This document shows, in pieces, positions 7,139 through 14,803 of a DNA stretch of 64,000 bases. A model generated the notes under the pieces. That model saw only the letters and a list, made by a program, of their open reading frames with translations. It was not told the DNA's origin and did not search any database. How positions within the stretch are numbered: position 1 is the first letter of the stretch; each line of letters opens with the position of its first letter. Position numbers and translations under genes: made by a program. The DNA is from Cryptosporangium aurantiacum. GTDB taxonomy: Bacteria; Actinomycetota; Actinomycetes; Mycobacteriales; Cryptosporangiaceae. The DNA is taken from assembly GCF_900143005.1 (NCBI RefSeq), contig NZ_FRCS01000013.1:164935-228934 (forward strand), in the 5' to 3' direction.

Positions 7139-7942
7139 CTAGCGCAACCGGTCCAGGGCCTTCTTCGCGCTCTCCAAACGGGCCTGGACACCCCAGAGCC
7201 CCACCCGCCACAGCGCTTCCCGGACGATGTCCGAGCTCATCTTGCTCTGGCCGCGCTCACGCTCGACGAACGTCACCGGCACCTCGACGACCCGGTACCC
7301 GGACCGCCAGGCCCGGTAGACCATGTCGATCTGGAAGCAGTACCCCTGCGACGCGACGCCGCCCAGGTTCTTCGCGGCCAGCACCTCGGCGCGGTAGGCG
7401 CGGAAGCCCGCGGTGCTGTCCTTGACCGGGAAGCTCAGCGCGAGCCGCGTGTAGAGGTTGCCGATCTGCGAGATCATCACCCGCGACATCGGCCAGTTGA
7501 CGATCTTGCCGCCGGGCACCTTGCGGGACCCGATCACCACGTCCGCGTCGCGCAGCGCGTTGAGCAGCCGTGGCAGCTCCGTCGGCTCGTGCGAGCCGTC
7601 GGCGTCCATCTCGACCATCACGTCGGCACCGTGCTCGGCCGCCCACGCGAACCCGGCCAGGTAGGCCGCGCCCAGCCCCTCCTTACCCGCCCGGTGCAGC
7701 ACGTGCACCTGGGGGTCGGCGGCTGCCAGCTCGTCCGCGATCTCGCCGGTTCCGTCCGGCGAACCATCGTCCGCGACCAGGACTTCGACCTCGGGTACCG
7801 CCCGGCGCAGGCGGCCCACGATCTCGCGGATGTTCTCCGCCTCGTTGTACGTCGGGATGACGACGACAACGTGTCCCAGGCCGGGGTACTCCTGCTGTGG
7901 AGAAGCCGGACCGGTTTCCCGCTCCATCTCTTCGGCCGTCAC
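7139..7942 (-). CDS. ppm1: Polyprenol monophosphomannose synthase (Ppm1 catalytic domain, GT2)
   Basis: The product has 267 residues. It transfers mannose from GDP-Man to polyprenyl phosphate at the cytoplasmic face of the membrane, supplying PPM for protein O-mannosylation and lipoglycans. VVVIPTYNEAENI opens the GT2 fold, DAD at about 113-115 is the metal-binding motif, and FPVKDSTAGFRAYR and VTFVERERGQSKMS are conserved in DPM1-type enzymes. GTG 7942 was chosen for a GGGAAGG-like site 8-9 bases upstream; ATG 7927 is the alternative. It follows lnt by 5 bp. In mycobacteria Ppm1 is a fusion of an Lnt domain and this domain; here they are separate adjacent genes. Confidence 0.93.
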   Translation of the reverse strand: MTAEEMERETGPASPQQEYPGLGHVVVVIPTYNEAENIREIVGRLRRAVPEVEVLVADDGSPDGTGEIADELAAADPQVHVLHRAGKEGLGAAYLAGFAWAAEHGADVMVEMDADGSHEPTELPRLLNALRDADVVIGSRKVPGGKIVNWPMSRVMISQIGNLYTRLALSFPVKDSTAGFRAYRAEVLAAKNLGGVASQGYCFQIDMVYRAWRSGYRVVEVPVTFVERERGQSKMSSDIVREALWRVGLWGVQARLESAKKALDRLR

Positions 7943-7947
7943 CTGTG

Positions 7948-9894
7948 TCAGCCTTCCCTCGTCGGTCGTCCCGCCCGGGCCGGTCGGCGTCCCCGCAGCA
8001 GCGCGGCCGCGACGATCCCGACCCCGCTGAGCGCGGCGAACAGCGCCTCCGGCCACTGGCCCAGTGCGGTGGCCAGCGTACGGTCATCCGACAACGCGAG
8101 TGACCGGATCAGTGTTCCGGCCGAGAAGAGACCCGCGTGATCGTGAATGGTTCCGTCCGGTCCAATTGTGGCGGAAATTCCGCTCGTCGATGCGACGACC
8201 GCCCACTTTCCGTGCTCGACCGCACGTAGCCGGGCCATCGCGACCTGCTGGGCACTCTCGCCGCTCATGCCGAACGTCGCGTTGTTGGTCTGGACGGCGA
8301 GCAGCTCGGCGTCCGCGTTGACGGTGTCGGTCACCAGACCGTCGTACGCCACCTCGAAACAGATCACGTCACCGACCCGGACGGTTCCGGCGTTCGTCGT
8401 GGGCATGCCCACGGTGCCGATCTCGGTTCCGGCCTTGAAATCACGCCGGACCAGGTCGACCTTGGTCGTGATCTTCCGCGCGAGCGAGCGCAGCGGCACG
8501 TACTCGCCGAACGGCACCGGGTGCCGCTTCGCGTAGCGGTCGACCGGGCCCTGCCCCGGTGCCCAGACCAGGCCGGCGTTGGTGAGGTAGTCGCCGGGGC
8601 CGCGGAGCACGGCGCCGACCAGGATCGGGGCCTTGATCGCGGCGGCTGCCCGGCTGATCTCGTCGTAGGCGTCCTCGTTGACCAGCGGGTCGATGTCGGA
8701 CGCGTTCTCCGGCCAGATGACCAGGTCGGGTTGCTTTTGGGCGCCGACGGCGACGTCCTTGGCGAGCGCCACCGTGCGATTCACGTGGTTGTCGAGCACC
8801 GCGCGGCGCTGGGCGTTGAAGTCGAGGCCGAGCCGCGGGACGTTGCCCTGGATCACCGCGACCGTGACGGTCCGCCCGGTGGCCGCCGGCGACGGCGTGA
8901 ACCACGCCGCGAGGAGAACAATCCCGACCGCGGCCAGCCACGCGAGCGCCCGCACCCCACCGCCGCGCCGTTCTGCGCCGGCCGCGCCGGACTCCCCCGC
9001 CGCGCCGGACTCCCCCGCCGCGCCGGACTGCCCCGCCGCGCCGGCCGGAGCAGACGGCGCCTCAGCGCCGGCCGACGGCGCGCCAGACGCCGCCACAGCG
9101 CCGGCGAGCAGGCGCTGCGCGAGCGGCCGGTCGGCGAACGGCCAGCGACGCCAGGCCGCGGCGACCAGCAGGCCGCCGACCGCCGCGGTCGCGAACGTCA
9201 CCAGCGGCGCCCCGCCGAGAACGGCGAACCGCAGCAGCGGACCGTCGGTCTCGGCGAACGCCAGCCGCCCCCACGGGAACCCGCCGAACGGCCAGCGCGC
9301 CCGCACCGCCTCCTGGGTGACCCAGGCGGCACCGACGATCAGCGGCCAGCTCCAACGGTGCCGGTCCACGACCCGCGAGCTCGCGGCCAGCAACGCGCCC
9401 ATCCCGGCGACGTACGCGGCCTCGACGGCCGCGAGCAGGTACGCGAAGACGTCGCCGACGTAGATCCCGACCCAGTTCAGCAGGATGCTGAAGAACACCA
9501 GCCCGTGCAGCAGCCCCAGCCAGGCGCCGCGGCGAGCGCGCTGCCGGTGCACGGCGACGGCGAGCAGCGCCACTGACACCGGTGCGAGCCACCAGACGTC
9601 GTACGGCGGGAACGCGGGCACGAGCAGCGCGCCGGAGCCGAGCGCCAGCAGCGCGGCGACCCAGCCCCGCAGCGGCGGGCGCTCGGGGTCGACGACCACC
9701 GGGCGGCTCCGGCCGGGACGACGCCGCCACGGACGCCACCCCCGCCCACGCCCGGAATCGGCGCCGGCGGCGGCCCCCGCCTCCGCAGGCTCGGCGTCGG
9801 CGGCGCGCTCCGTGGCGTCCACCTGATCGGAGGAGGCCGGAACGGCGGGTTCAGGCGACGGCGGGTCGGTCACCGTGTCGCGTTGCGGCAGCAA
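7948..9894 (-). CDS. lnt: Apolipoprotein N-acyltransferase
   Basis: This protein of about 648 residues N-acylates the lipidated Cys of lipoproteins in the membrane. A disordered Pro/Ala/Glu-rich N-terminus of about 70 residues precedes a block of about eight membrane segments, then a nitrilase domain. The triad is visible: Glu in VIWPENASDID, Lys in RYAKRHPVPFGEYVPLR and Cys in GDVICFEVAYDG. TTG 9894 was chosen as start because GGGAGG lies 5 bases upstream (9900-9905 on the plus strand); GTG 9873 is possible but lacks such a site. An 18-bp tandem repeat adds (SGAAGE)n near the last membrane segment. It is probably coupled to ppm1. Confidence 0.92.
   Translation of the reverse strand: MLPQRDTVTDPPSPEPAVPASSDQVDATERAADAEPAEAGAAAGADSGRGRGWRPWRRRPGRSRPVVVDPERPPLRGWVAALLALGSGALLVPAFPPYDVWWLAPVSVALLAVAVHRQRARRGAWLGLLHGLVFFSILLNWVGIYVGDVFAYLLAAVEAAYVAGMGALLAASSRVVDRHRWSWPLIVGAAWVTQEAVRARWPFGGFPWGRLAFAETDGPLLRFAVLGGAPLVTFATAAVGGLLVAAAWRRWPFADRPLAQRLLAGAVAASGAPSAGAEAPSAPAGAAGQSGAAGESGAAGESGAAGAERRGGGVRALAWLAAVGIVLLAAWFTPSPAATGRTVTVAVIQGNVPRLGLDFNAQRRAVLDNHVNRTVALAKDVAVGAQKQPDLVIWPENASDIDPLVNEDAYDEISRAAAAIKAPILVGAVLRGPGDYLTNAGLVWAPGQGPVDRYAKRHPVPFGEYVPLRSLARKITTKVDLVRRDFKAGTEIGTVGMPTTNAGTVRVGDVICFEVAYDGLVTDTVNADAELLAVQTNNATFGMSGESAQQVAMARLRAVEHGKWAVVASTSGISATIGPDGTIHDHAGLFSAGTLIRSLALSDDRTLATALGQWPEALFAALSGVGIVAAALLRGRRPARAGRPTREG
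8981..9044. repeat. 18-bp tandem repeat inside lnt
   Basis: Three and a half units of 18 bp (GCCGCGCCGGACTCCCCC, third copy with one change) lie in frame within lnt, encoding repeats of Ser-Gly-Ala-Ala-Gly-Glu in a periplasmic or loop segment between the membrane block and the nitrilase domain. Whole codons are added or lost on slippage, so the frame is preserved. Confidence 0.9.
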
Positions 9895-9989
9895 CGGGTC
9901 CTCCCTCCCGACCCGGGAGGGTCGTGTCCTGGCACCGATTGTGCCCACTCCCCCGGCGACCCGGCAGCCGGTGGTCCGAACGGAGTGGC

Positions 9990-10055
9990 CTACGCACTGT
10001 GGTAAACGCCCAGGACAGGCCACAGGGGCGCGGCGTGCACGCCGCGCCCCTGCAT
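9990..10055 (-). CDS. Possible 21-codon leader peptide upstream of lnt
   Basis: ATG 10055 is preceded by GGGGAG (10061-10066 on the plus strand) at 5 bases, a better ribosome site than that of many genes here. It encodes MQGRGVHAAPLWPVLGVYHS plus Ala, then TAG. Its first ten codons are the 30-bp palindrome, so translating ribosomes would melt that hairpin. It ends 95 bp before the lnt start. No family is recognised and it may be fortuitous. Confidence 0.3.
   Translation of the reverse strand: MQGRGVHAAPLWPVLGVYHSA
10023..10052. repeat. 30-bp perfect palindrome
   Basis: The arm CAGGGGCGCGGCGTG is followed directly by its exact reverse complement CACGCCGCGCCCCTG. RNA from either strand would form a very stable hairpin. 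No T-run follows on either side. It could be a terminator or attenuator in the lnt leader, or a protein site. Confidence 0.85.
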
Positions 10056-10314
10056 CGGAGCTCCCCGACCGGTGCGGGAGGAGGATGGGAGGACCTTCGG
10101 ACCGACTGCGGAGCGGCTGGCTGCGCGCTACGCCAGACGTTGTCTACTGACCCTCCGTCACCACCATCACCGCCACCTGGTACCGGTCGCGACCGTCGTC
10201 GTCCCGCCACCCCTCGTTTGCTGGACCTGGCCCCTGCGGTGGCGCCACCGCGTTTGCCCAGCTCACAAGAGCACGTTCCGTCGCCGTCCGGTACCCGAGG
10301 AAGCCACCGAAGTC

Positions 10315-10342
10315 ACCGTAATTGCCGTCCGTCTCCTGTCAA
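10315..10342 (-). promoter_or_regulatory. SigA-type promoter reading toward lnt
   Basis: On the minus strand a perfect -35 TTGACA (10342-10337) is followed after 16 bases by TACGGT (10320-10315), which fits TANNNT. Predicted start near 10308, about 415 nt before the lnt start codon. Confidence 0.5.
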
Positions 10343-10463
10343 TACCGACCCGAGCCGACAGTACGGACATCATGCCTGGTCAGCCCCCGCGAAGCGAATC
10401 CGGCCCCGCGCGACGAGATAAACCGGACATTGCGCGTGTCGGCGGCGTGTCGTGCGACCGGCC

Positions 10464-12050
10464 TCACTCCGCGGTGAACACCGTCTGGCCGCGGACGACG
10501 GTTCGCAGGCACTGCGGCGGGGTCGCGCCCTCGCTCAGTGCGGGCAGGCCCTGCACACCGGCCCGCGGGTCGGTGCTCCAGCGCGCGACCCGGTCGTCGG
10601 GGGTTTGGACGACCAGCTCCTCGACGTCCCAGACCGCGAACGAGGCGACCGCGCCGGGAACCAGCATGCCGCCGTCGTCGCGTCCGAGCGCGCGCCAGCC
10701 GCCCCGGGTGTGGGCCGCGAACGCCGCCCGGACGCTGATCGCGTGGTGCGGGTTGTGCGGGAACGCCGCCGCCCGGACGGTTGCCCACGGGTCGAGCGGC
10801 GTCACCGGGGCGTCAGAACCGAACGCGAGCGGGACGCCCACGCCGGCCAGCCCGGAGAAGTTGTGCAGCCCGGCCGCCCGCTCCGCGCCGAGGCGCCGGA
10901 CGTACATGCCGTCGGGGCCGCCCCAGGCCGCGTCGAACGCCGGCTGCATGCTCGCGACCGCGCCGTGGTTGACCAGTGCCCGGATCAGCGTCGCGTCGAG
11001 CATCATCGCGTGCTCGACGCGGTGCCTGCCGACCCGCAGCCGGTCGACGCCCACAGTGGTCGCCGCCAGCGCGAACCCCTCGGCGAGCGCCGCGAGTGCC
11101 CGGTCACCGATCGCGTGGAACCCCGCCTGGGTGTCGTGCCGGACGCAGTCGACGAGGTGCTCGCCGATCTGCTCGGCCTCCAGGTAGAGGTGCCCGCTGG
11201 TGCCCGGCTCGTCGGCGTACGGGGCGGCCAGCGCGGCGGTGTGCGAGCCGAGGGCGCCGTCGACGAACAGGTCGCCGCCCGCGCCGACCGCGCCGAGTTC
11301 CCGGGCCTTCGCCGCGGACCGCCACTCGCCCCAGTACCCGAACACGTCCGGGCCGGGTTCGGCCGCGGCGAGCGCCAGGAGCGCGGTGAAGTCGTCCTCG
11401 CCGCCGATGTCCGGGCCACCGCACTCGTGCAGCGCGACGATGCCCCGGCTCGCGGCGTGCGCCCGGGTCGCGCGCTGGGCGTCGGCGCGCTGCGCAGCGG
11501 TGACCGAGCCCAGCGCGACCGTGCGGACCGCGTGGTGGGCGTCCCGGGTGACCGGCCCCTCGACGTCGTACCCGATGCGTCCGGCCAGGTCCGGCACCGC
11601 GGCCCGGAGCGCGCCGGACACGGCGGCGGAGTGCGCGTCGACTCGGGAGAGGTAGACCGGGCGGTTACCGCCCGCCCGGTCCAGCTCGGCCGTCGTCGGC
11701 GGACGCCGCTCCGGCCAGGCGGTCTCGTCCCAGCCGTGGCCGAGGATCACGCCGTCGTGCGCGGCGCTGTACGCGGCGACCGCGTCCAGTGCGGCGGCGA
11801 GCGTCGGCGTACCGGTCAGGTCGAGGCCGCTGAGCGTGAGCCCGGTCTGGGTCGCGTGCACGTGGGCGTCGACGAAGCCCGGCACCACCAGCGCGCCCCG
11901 CAGATCGACGACCTCGTCGGCGCCGAACGCGGCCGCCTCGGCGGCGTCGTCGGAGCCGACGAACAGCACCCGCTCGCCGTCGACGAGCAGAGCGGTCGCG
12001 AACGGATCCGCGGGACTGTAGACCTCGCCGTTGCGGTAGAGCGTCGCCAT
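10464..12050 (-). CDS. Amidohydrolase, YtcJ-like (Amidohydro_3) metal-dependent hydrolase
   Basis: This 528-residue cytosolic enzyme has an N-terminal beta-sandwich half (MATLYRNGEVYSP), the metal motif VDAHVH, a later HECGGPDIGG, FHAIGDRALAAL, VEHA and the final metal-ligand region FGSDAPVTPLDPW, in the order seen in YtcJ/NfdA-type amidohydrolases. Relatives hydrolyse N-substituted formamides or other amides; the substrate here is unknown. ATG 12050 begins at the family N-terminus; ATG 12059 is three codons earlier. The gene stands alone between the lnt leader and a membrane protein gene on the same strand, 63 bp downstream of the latter. Confidence 0.88.
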   Translation of the reverse strand: MATLYRNGEVYSPADPFATALLVDGERVLFVGSDDAAEAAAFGADEVVDLRGALVVPGFVDAHVHATQTGLTLSGLDLTGTPTLAAALDAVAAYSAAHDGVILGHGWDETAWPERRPPTTAELDRAGGNRPVYLSRVDAHSAAVSGALRAAVPDLAGRIGYDVEGPVTRDAHHAVRTVALGSVTAAQRADAQRATRAHAASRGIVALHECGGPDIGGEDDFTALLALAAAEPGPDVFGYWGEWRSAAKARELGAVGAGGDLFVDGALGSHTAALAAPYADEPGTSGHLYLEAEQIGEHLVDCVRHDTQAGFHAIGDRALAALAEGFALAATTVGVDRLRVGRHRVEHAMMLDATLIRALVNHGAVASMQPAFDAAWGGPDGMYVRRLGAERAAGLHNFSGLAGVGVPLAFGSDAPVTPLDPWATVRAAAFPHNPHHAISVRAAFAAHTRGGWRALGRDDGGMLVPGAVASFAVWDVEELVVQTPDDRVARWSTDPRAGVQGLPALSEGATPPQCLRTVVRGQTVFTAE

Positions 12051-12113
12051 GGGGGCCATTCTGCCCCGCACGGCGGACGCCCCCCGCCGCCCCGGCCACC
12101 ACCGTGGGCCGGG

Positions 12114-12764
12114 TTACGCTGGGACCGGCTCCGGGGTGGAGATGCGGCGCAGGGTCCAGGACAGACCGAGGACGCCGATCGAGCCGAGCAGGAACCCCAG
12201 CGACACGACCAGGTCGGGAACCGCACCGCGCCCGGCGGCGAGCAGGAACCCGGCGGCGTAGAGCCCGACGGCCCACCGCGGATAGATCCGGCTCCGCCAG
12301 GACGCCACCGAGAACAGCGTCACGCCGACCGCGAAGACCGCCGCGATCACCAGGAACCCGGCCCGGGCACGCCCCTCGAGCAACGCGTCCACCTCGGCCA
12401 TCGGCAGGTCCGCGAATATGTAGTGGCTCGCGAACTCCGCGATCAGCAGGCCGGCGATCCCGGCGAGGTTCAGCGCGTAACCGACCAGCCCGAGCCGCCC
12501 CGCCGGCTCGCGCTGCCGGAGGTACAGGCCGGTGACCGCGTAGAGCGCCAGCACCGCGGGCAGCGGCGCGATGCACTCGGTGAACGCGTTCTCCGGCACG
12601 AGACCTTCGCGCCGGAGGTCGTTGAACAGCAGCAGGACGCCGGTGAGCAGGCCGGCCAGACCGGCCAGCCGATACCGGGCGAGGTCGTTTCGACCGTCCA
12701 CCGCCGAGATCACGTGACCTCGAGGACGGCCGGAGGTGGAGAAGAGTTCGTCGGATGCGGGCAC
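12114..12764 (-). CDS. Uncharacterised polytopic membrane protein
   Basis: This 216-residue protein has about six hydrophobic segments (for example LAGLAGLLTGVLLLFNDLRR, IAPLPAVLALYAVTGLYL and GRLGLVGYALNLAGIAGLLI). GTG 12764 was chosen because GGAGG lies 5 bases upstream (12770-12774); the open frame to 12911 would enter the divergent promoter region. I do not recognise a named family. It is divergent from the histidine kinase gene, so the kinase-regulator pair could control it, as is common for LiaS/DesK-like systems; that is an inference. Confidence 0.7.
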   Translation of the reverse strand: MPASDELFSTSGRPRGHVISAVDGRNDLARYRLAGLAGLLTGVLLLFNDLRREGLVPENAFTECIAPLPAVLALYAVTGLYLRQREPAGRLGLVGYALNLAGIAGLLIAEFASHYIFADLPMAEVDALLEGRARAGFLVIAAVFAVGVTLFSVASWRSRIYPRWAVGLYAAGFLLAAGRGAVPDLVVSLGFLLGSIGVLGLSWTLRRISTPEPVPA

Positions 12765-12873
12765 GGGAACCTCCGGGAAAGTGGTGGGCCCGAAGCGTGG
12801 CCCCCGGCGCGGTGCTCGCAGCAGTGCCGCGGGACGCATCCGGCGACCGCTGGTCATGGGCACCCCTGCCGAT

Positions 12874-12885
12874 CGGCACGTGCCG
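12874..12885. promoter_or_regulatory. 12-bp palindrome in a divergent promoter region
   Basis: CGGCACGTGCCG is perfectly symmetric and lies in the 165-bp gap between the divergent membrane protein and histidine kinase genes. It could be the site of the NarL-type regulator encoded just downstream or of another factor; nothing else supports it. Confidence 0.3.
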
Positions 12886-12929
12886 CACGACGGATTCCCG
12901 CGCGGACGCACGGCGGTTACGGTTGGGCG

Positions 12930-14042
12930 GTGGTTCCGGTGCGCGGACGGTTAGGGCCGGCGGCTGCGCTGTACGGCACCGTGCTCGCCGGCGGCTTGTA
13001 CATCGCCGCCGCTGGCCTCGCGCCGGCCACGCCCTGGCGGACCGCGGCATTCGTCGCCGGGCTGCTCGCGCTGTCGGCCGTGGAGTGGCTGGGCCGCGCC
13101 ACCCGCTGGGGCCTCGTCCTCCAGGTCGTCCTGATCCACGCGGTGGTGGCCATGGACACGTCCGGCCTGGCCCGGGTGCTGTTCCTGCTGGTGCCGTTTG
13201 CGGTCTATCGCACGCTCGGGCGGCGGGCCGGGTACGCGGCGGCGCTCGCGTACGCCGTCGGCGTCGTCTCCTGGACGTCGGCCACCGGCGGGTCGTCCGA
13301 CCGCGAAGCGTTCGGCGACCTGATCATGTTCGCGGTCGGCCTGGTGTTCGCGGTGACGCTGGCGGCGCTCGCGGTGAAGGCGGACGCCGACCGCGACCGC
13401 GCCGAGCGCCTCCTGGACGAGCTGGCCGAGTCCAACCGGCGGATCGCCGCGCTCGCCGCCGCCGAGGAACGCAACCGGGTCGCCAGGGACATCCACGACA
13501 GCCTCGGCCACCACCTCACCGCGATCGCGATCCAGCTGGAGAAGGCCACCGCGTACCGGGAGCGGGACGCGGAGGTCGCCGCGCGCGCGGTCACCGACGC
13601 GCACGGGTCGGCCAGGGCCGCGCTCGCCGAGGTCCGCCGGTCGGTGGCGACGCTGCGCGCGGACGTCCCGTCGTCGCTGAGTGCCGAGCTGGCCGTGCTC
13701 GCCGCGCGGCTCGGCTCGCCCGGCACGACCGTCACGTCCACGGTGCACGGCGACTGCCCGCCGGGGCTGCGGGCGACGCTGGTCCGGGTGGCCCAGGAGG
13801 GCCTGACCAACGCGGTCCGGCACGCGGGTGCCCGTTCGGTGACGGTGACCGTCCACTGCGCTGCGGACGCGATCGCGCTGACCGTCCGCGACGACGGCAC
13901 CGGTCTGCCCGGTGACCTCTCCGACCGCCCCGGCTACGGCCTGCCCGGGATGCGCGAGCGGCTCGCGGCGGTGGGCGGGACGCTGGAGCTGACCGGCCCG
14001 CCCGGACTCGGCACCACGCTCACCGCACGGGTTCCGCTGTGA
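12930..14042 (+). CDS. Sensor histidine kinase (HisKA_3, LiaS/DesK-like)
   Basis: The product has about 370 residues. Four to five membrane segments fill residues 8-148, followed by a short coiled coil (RAERLLDELAESNRRIAALA). The HisKA_3 dimerisation box ERNRVARDIHDSLGHHLTAI places the phosphorylated His at about residue 189. The HATPase part shows the N box QEGLTNAVRHAGA and G boxes DDGTGLPG and GYGLPGMRERLAAVGG. There is almost no extracytoplasmic loop, which is typical of kinases sensing the membrane itself or a partner protein. GTG 12930 or 12939 may be the start. It overlaps the regulator gene by GTGA. Confidence 0.9.
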   Translation: MVPVRGRLGPAAALYGTVLAGGLYIAAAGLAPATPWRTAAFVAGLLALSAVEWLGRATRWGLVLQVVLIHAVVAMDTSGLARVLFLLVPFAVYRTLGRRAGYAAALAYAVGVVSWTSATGGSSDREAFGDLIMFAVGLVFAVTLAALAVKADADRDRAERLLDELAESNRRIAALAAAEERNRVARDIHDSLGHHLTAIAIQLEKATAYRERDAEVAARAVTDAHGSARAALAEVRRSVATLRADVPSSLSAELAVLAARLGSPGTTVTSTVHGDCPPGLRATLVRVAQEGLTNAVRHAGARSVTVTVHCAADAIALTVRDDGTGLPGDLSDRPGYGLPGMRERLAAVGGTLELTGPPGLGTTLTARVPL

Positions 14043-14728
14043 CGACCGTGCGGGTGCTCGTCGTCGACGACCAGCGGCTGGTCCGGGAGGGCGTGGCGTC
14101 GCTGCTCGCGCTGGAGGAGGACATCACGGTGGTCGGCACCGCCGCCGATGCCCGGGAGGCGGTGGCCGAGGCCGTCGCGCAGCAGCCGGACGTAATCCTG
14201 ATGGACGTGCGCATGCCGTCCAGCCCGGCGTCCCCCGCTCACCCGCCCGTGCCCGGAGCGATTCCCGACCTCGGCGGCGTCGAGGCGACCGCGGCGGTCC
14301 GTCGCCGGGCTCCCGGCTGCCGGGTCCTGATGCTGACGACGTTCGACGACGAGGAGTACGTCGTCCGCGCGCTGCGCGCCGGCGCCAGCGGTTACCTGCT
14401 CAAGGATCTGCCGGCCGCCGAGCTGGCCCGCGCGGTGCGGATGGCGCACGCCGGCGTCGACCAGTTCGACCCGGCGGTGACCGCCCGGTTGCTGGCCGCG
14501 CTCGACCGGGGCGGGTCGCTGCCCGTGTCCCACGGCCTCACGCTCACCCCGCGCGAGGTGGACGTCCTGCGCCTGCTCGCCCGCGGCGCCACGAACCGGG
14601 AGATCGCCGCGGCGCTGGTGGTGAGCGAGGGCACGGTGAAGAACCACGTCTCGAACATCCTGAGCCGCCTGGGCCTGCGCGACCGCACCCAGGCGGCGCT
14701 CTACGCCCGCGACCACGGCCTCGCCTGA
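14039..14728 (+). CDS. NarL/LuxR-family response regulator with an insertion in the receiver domain
   Basis: The product has 229 residues. The receiver domain has acidic residues in VVDDQRLVREG, phospho-acceptor Asp56 in ILMDVRMP, Thr in MLTTFDDEEYV and Lys in GYLLKDLP. The C-terminal LuxR HTH is LTPREVDVLRLLARGATNRE then IAAALVVSEGTVKNHVSNIL. Directly after DVRMP a Pro/Ser/Ala-rich stretch of about 16 residues (61-76) interrupts the beta3-alpha3 loop where normal members read MP.LDGVEAT; the frame resumes with DLGGVEAT. It shares GTGA with the upstream kinase gene, its evident partner. Confidence 0.92.
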   Translation: MTTVRVLVVDDQRLVREGVASLLALEEDITVVGTAADAREAVAEAVAQQPDVILMDVRMPSSPASPAHPPVPGAIPDLGGVEATAAVRRRAPGCRVLMLTTFDDEEYVVRALRAGASGYLLKDLPAAELARAVRMAHAGVDQFDPAVTARLLAALDRGGSLPVSHGLTLTPREVDVLRLLARGATNREIAAALVVSEGTVKNHVSNILSRLGLRDRTQAALYARDHGLA

Positions 14729-14775
14729 CGGCGGCCGGCGCCGCAGGCCGGGCCACGCCGCAGGCCCCCGCCGCC

Positions 14776-14799
14776 GGCCGAGGCCGCGCAGCCTCGGCC
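14776..14799. terminator. Bidirectional terminator hairpin
   Basis: A perfect 9-bp stem GGCCGAGGC / GCCTCGGCC with a 6-base loop lies between the convergent response regulator and M24 peptidase genes. No T-run follows, as is usual in high-GC actinobacteria. Confidence 0.6.
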
Positions 14800-14803
14800 C
14801 GGG

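Larger units (their letters stand above)
9895..10463. other. 569-bp gap upstream of lnt: long leader region
   Basis: No convincing full-length gene lies here. On the minus strand it holds a SigA-like promoter (10315-10342), a 16-bp palindrome GCGGTGGCGCCACCGC at 10236-10251, a short ORF with a good ribosome site (9990-10055) and a 30-bp perfect palindrome (10023-10052). A hairpin with 7-bp arms CCCTCCC/GGGAGGG (9903-9921) overlaps the lnt ribosome site. Together these suggest a long regulated leader for lnt or a small RNA; both are inferences. Confidence 0.5.

Noticed and set aside
7943..8056. Longer N-terminus for ppm1 reaching into lnt
   Set aside because: It would overlap the lnt end by over 100 bp and adds a basic segment not found in the family; GTG 7942 has a ribosome site.
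10452..12929. Upstream extension of the histidine kinase frame by about 826 codons
   Set aside because: It runs antisense through the amidohydrolase and membrane protein genes and has no domain; the kinase begins near 12930.
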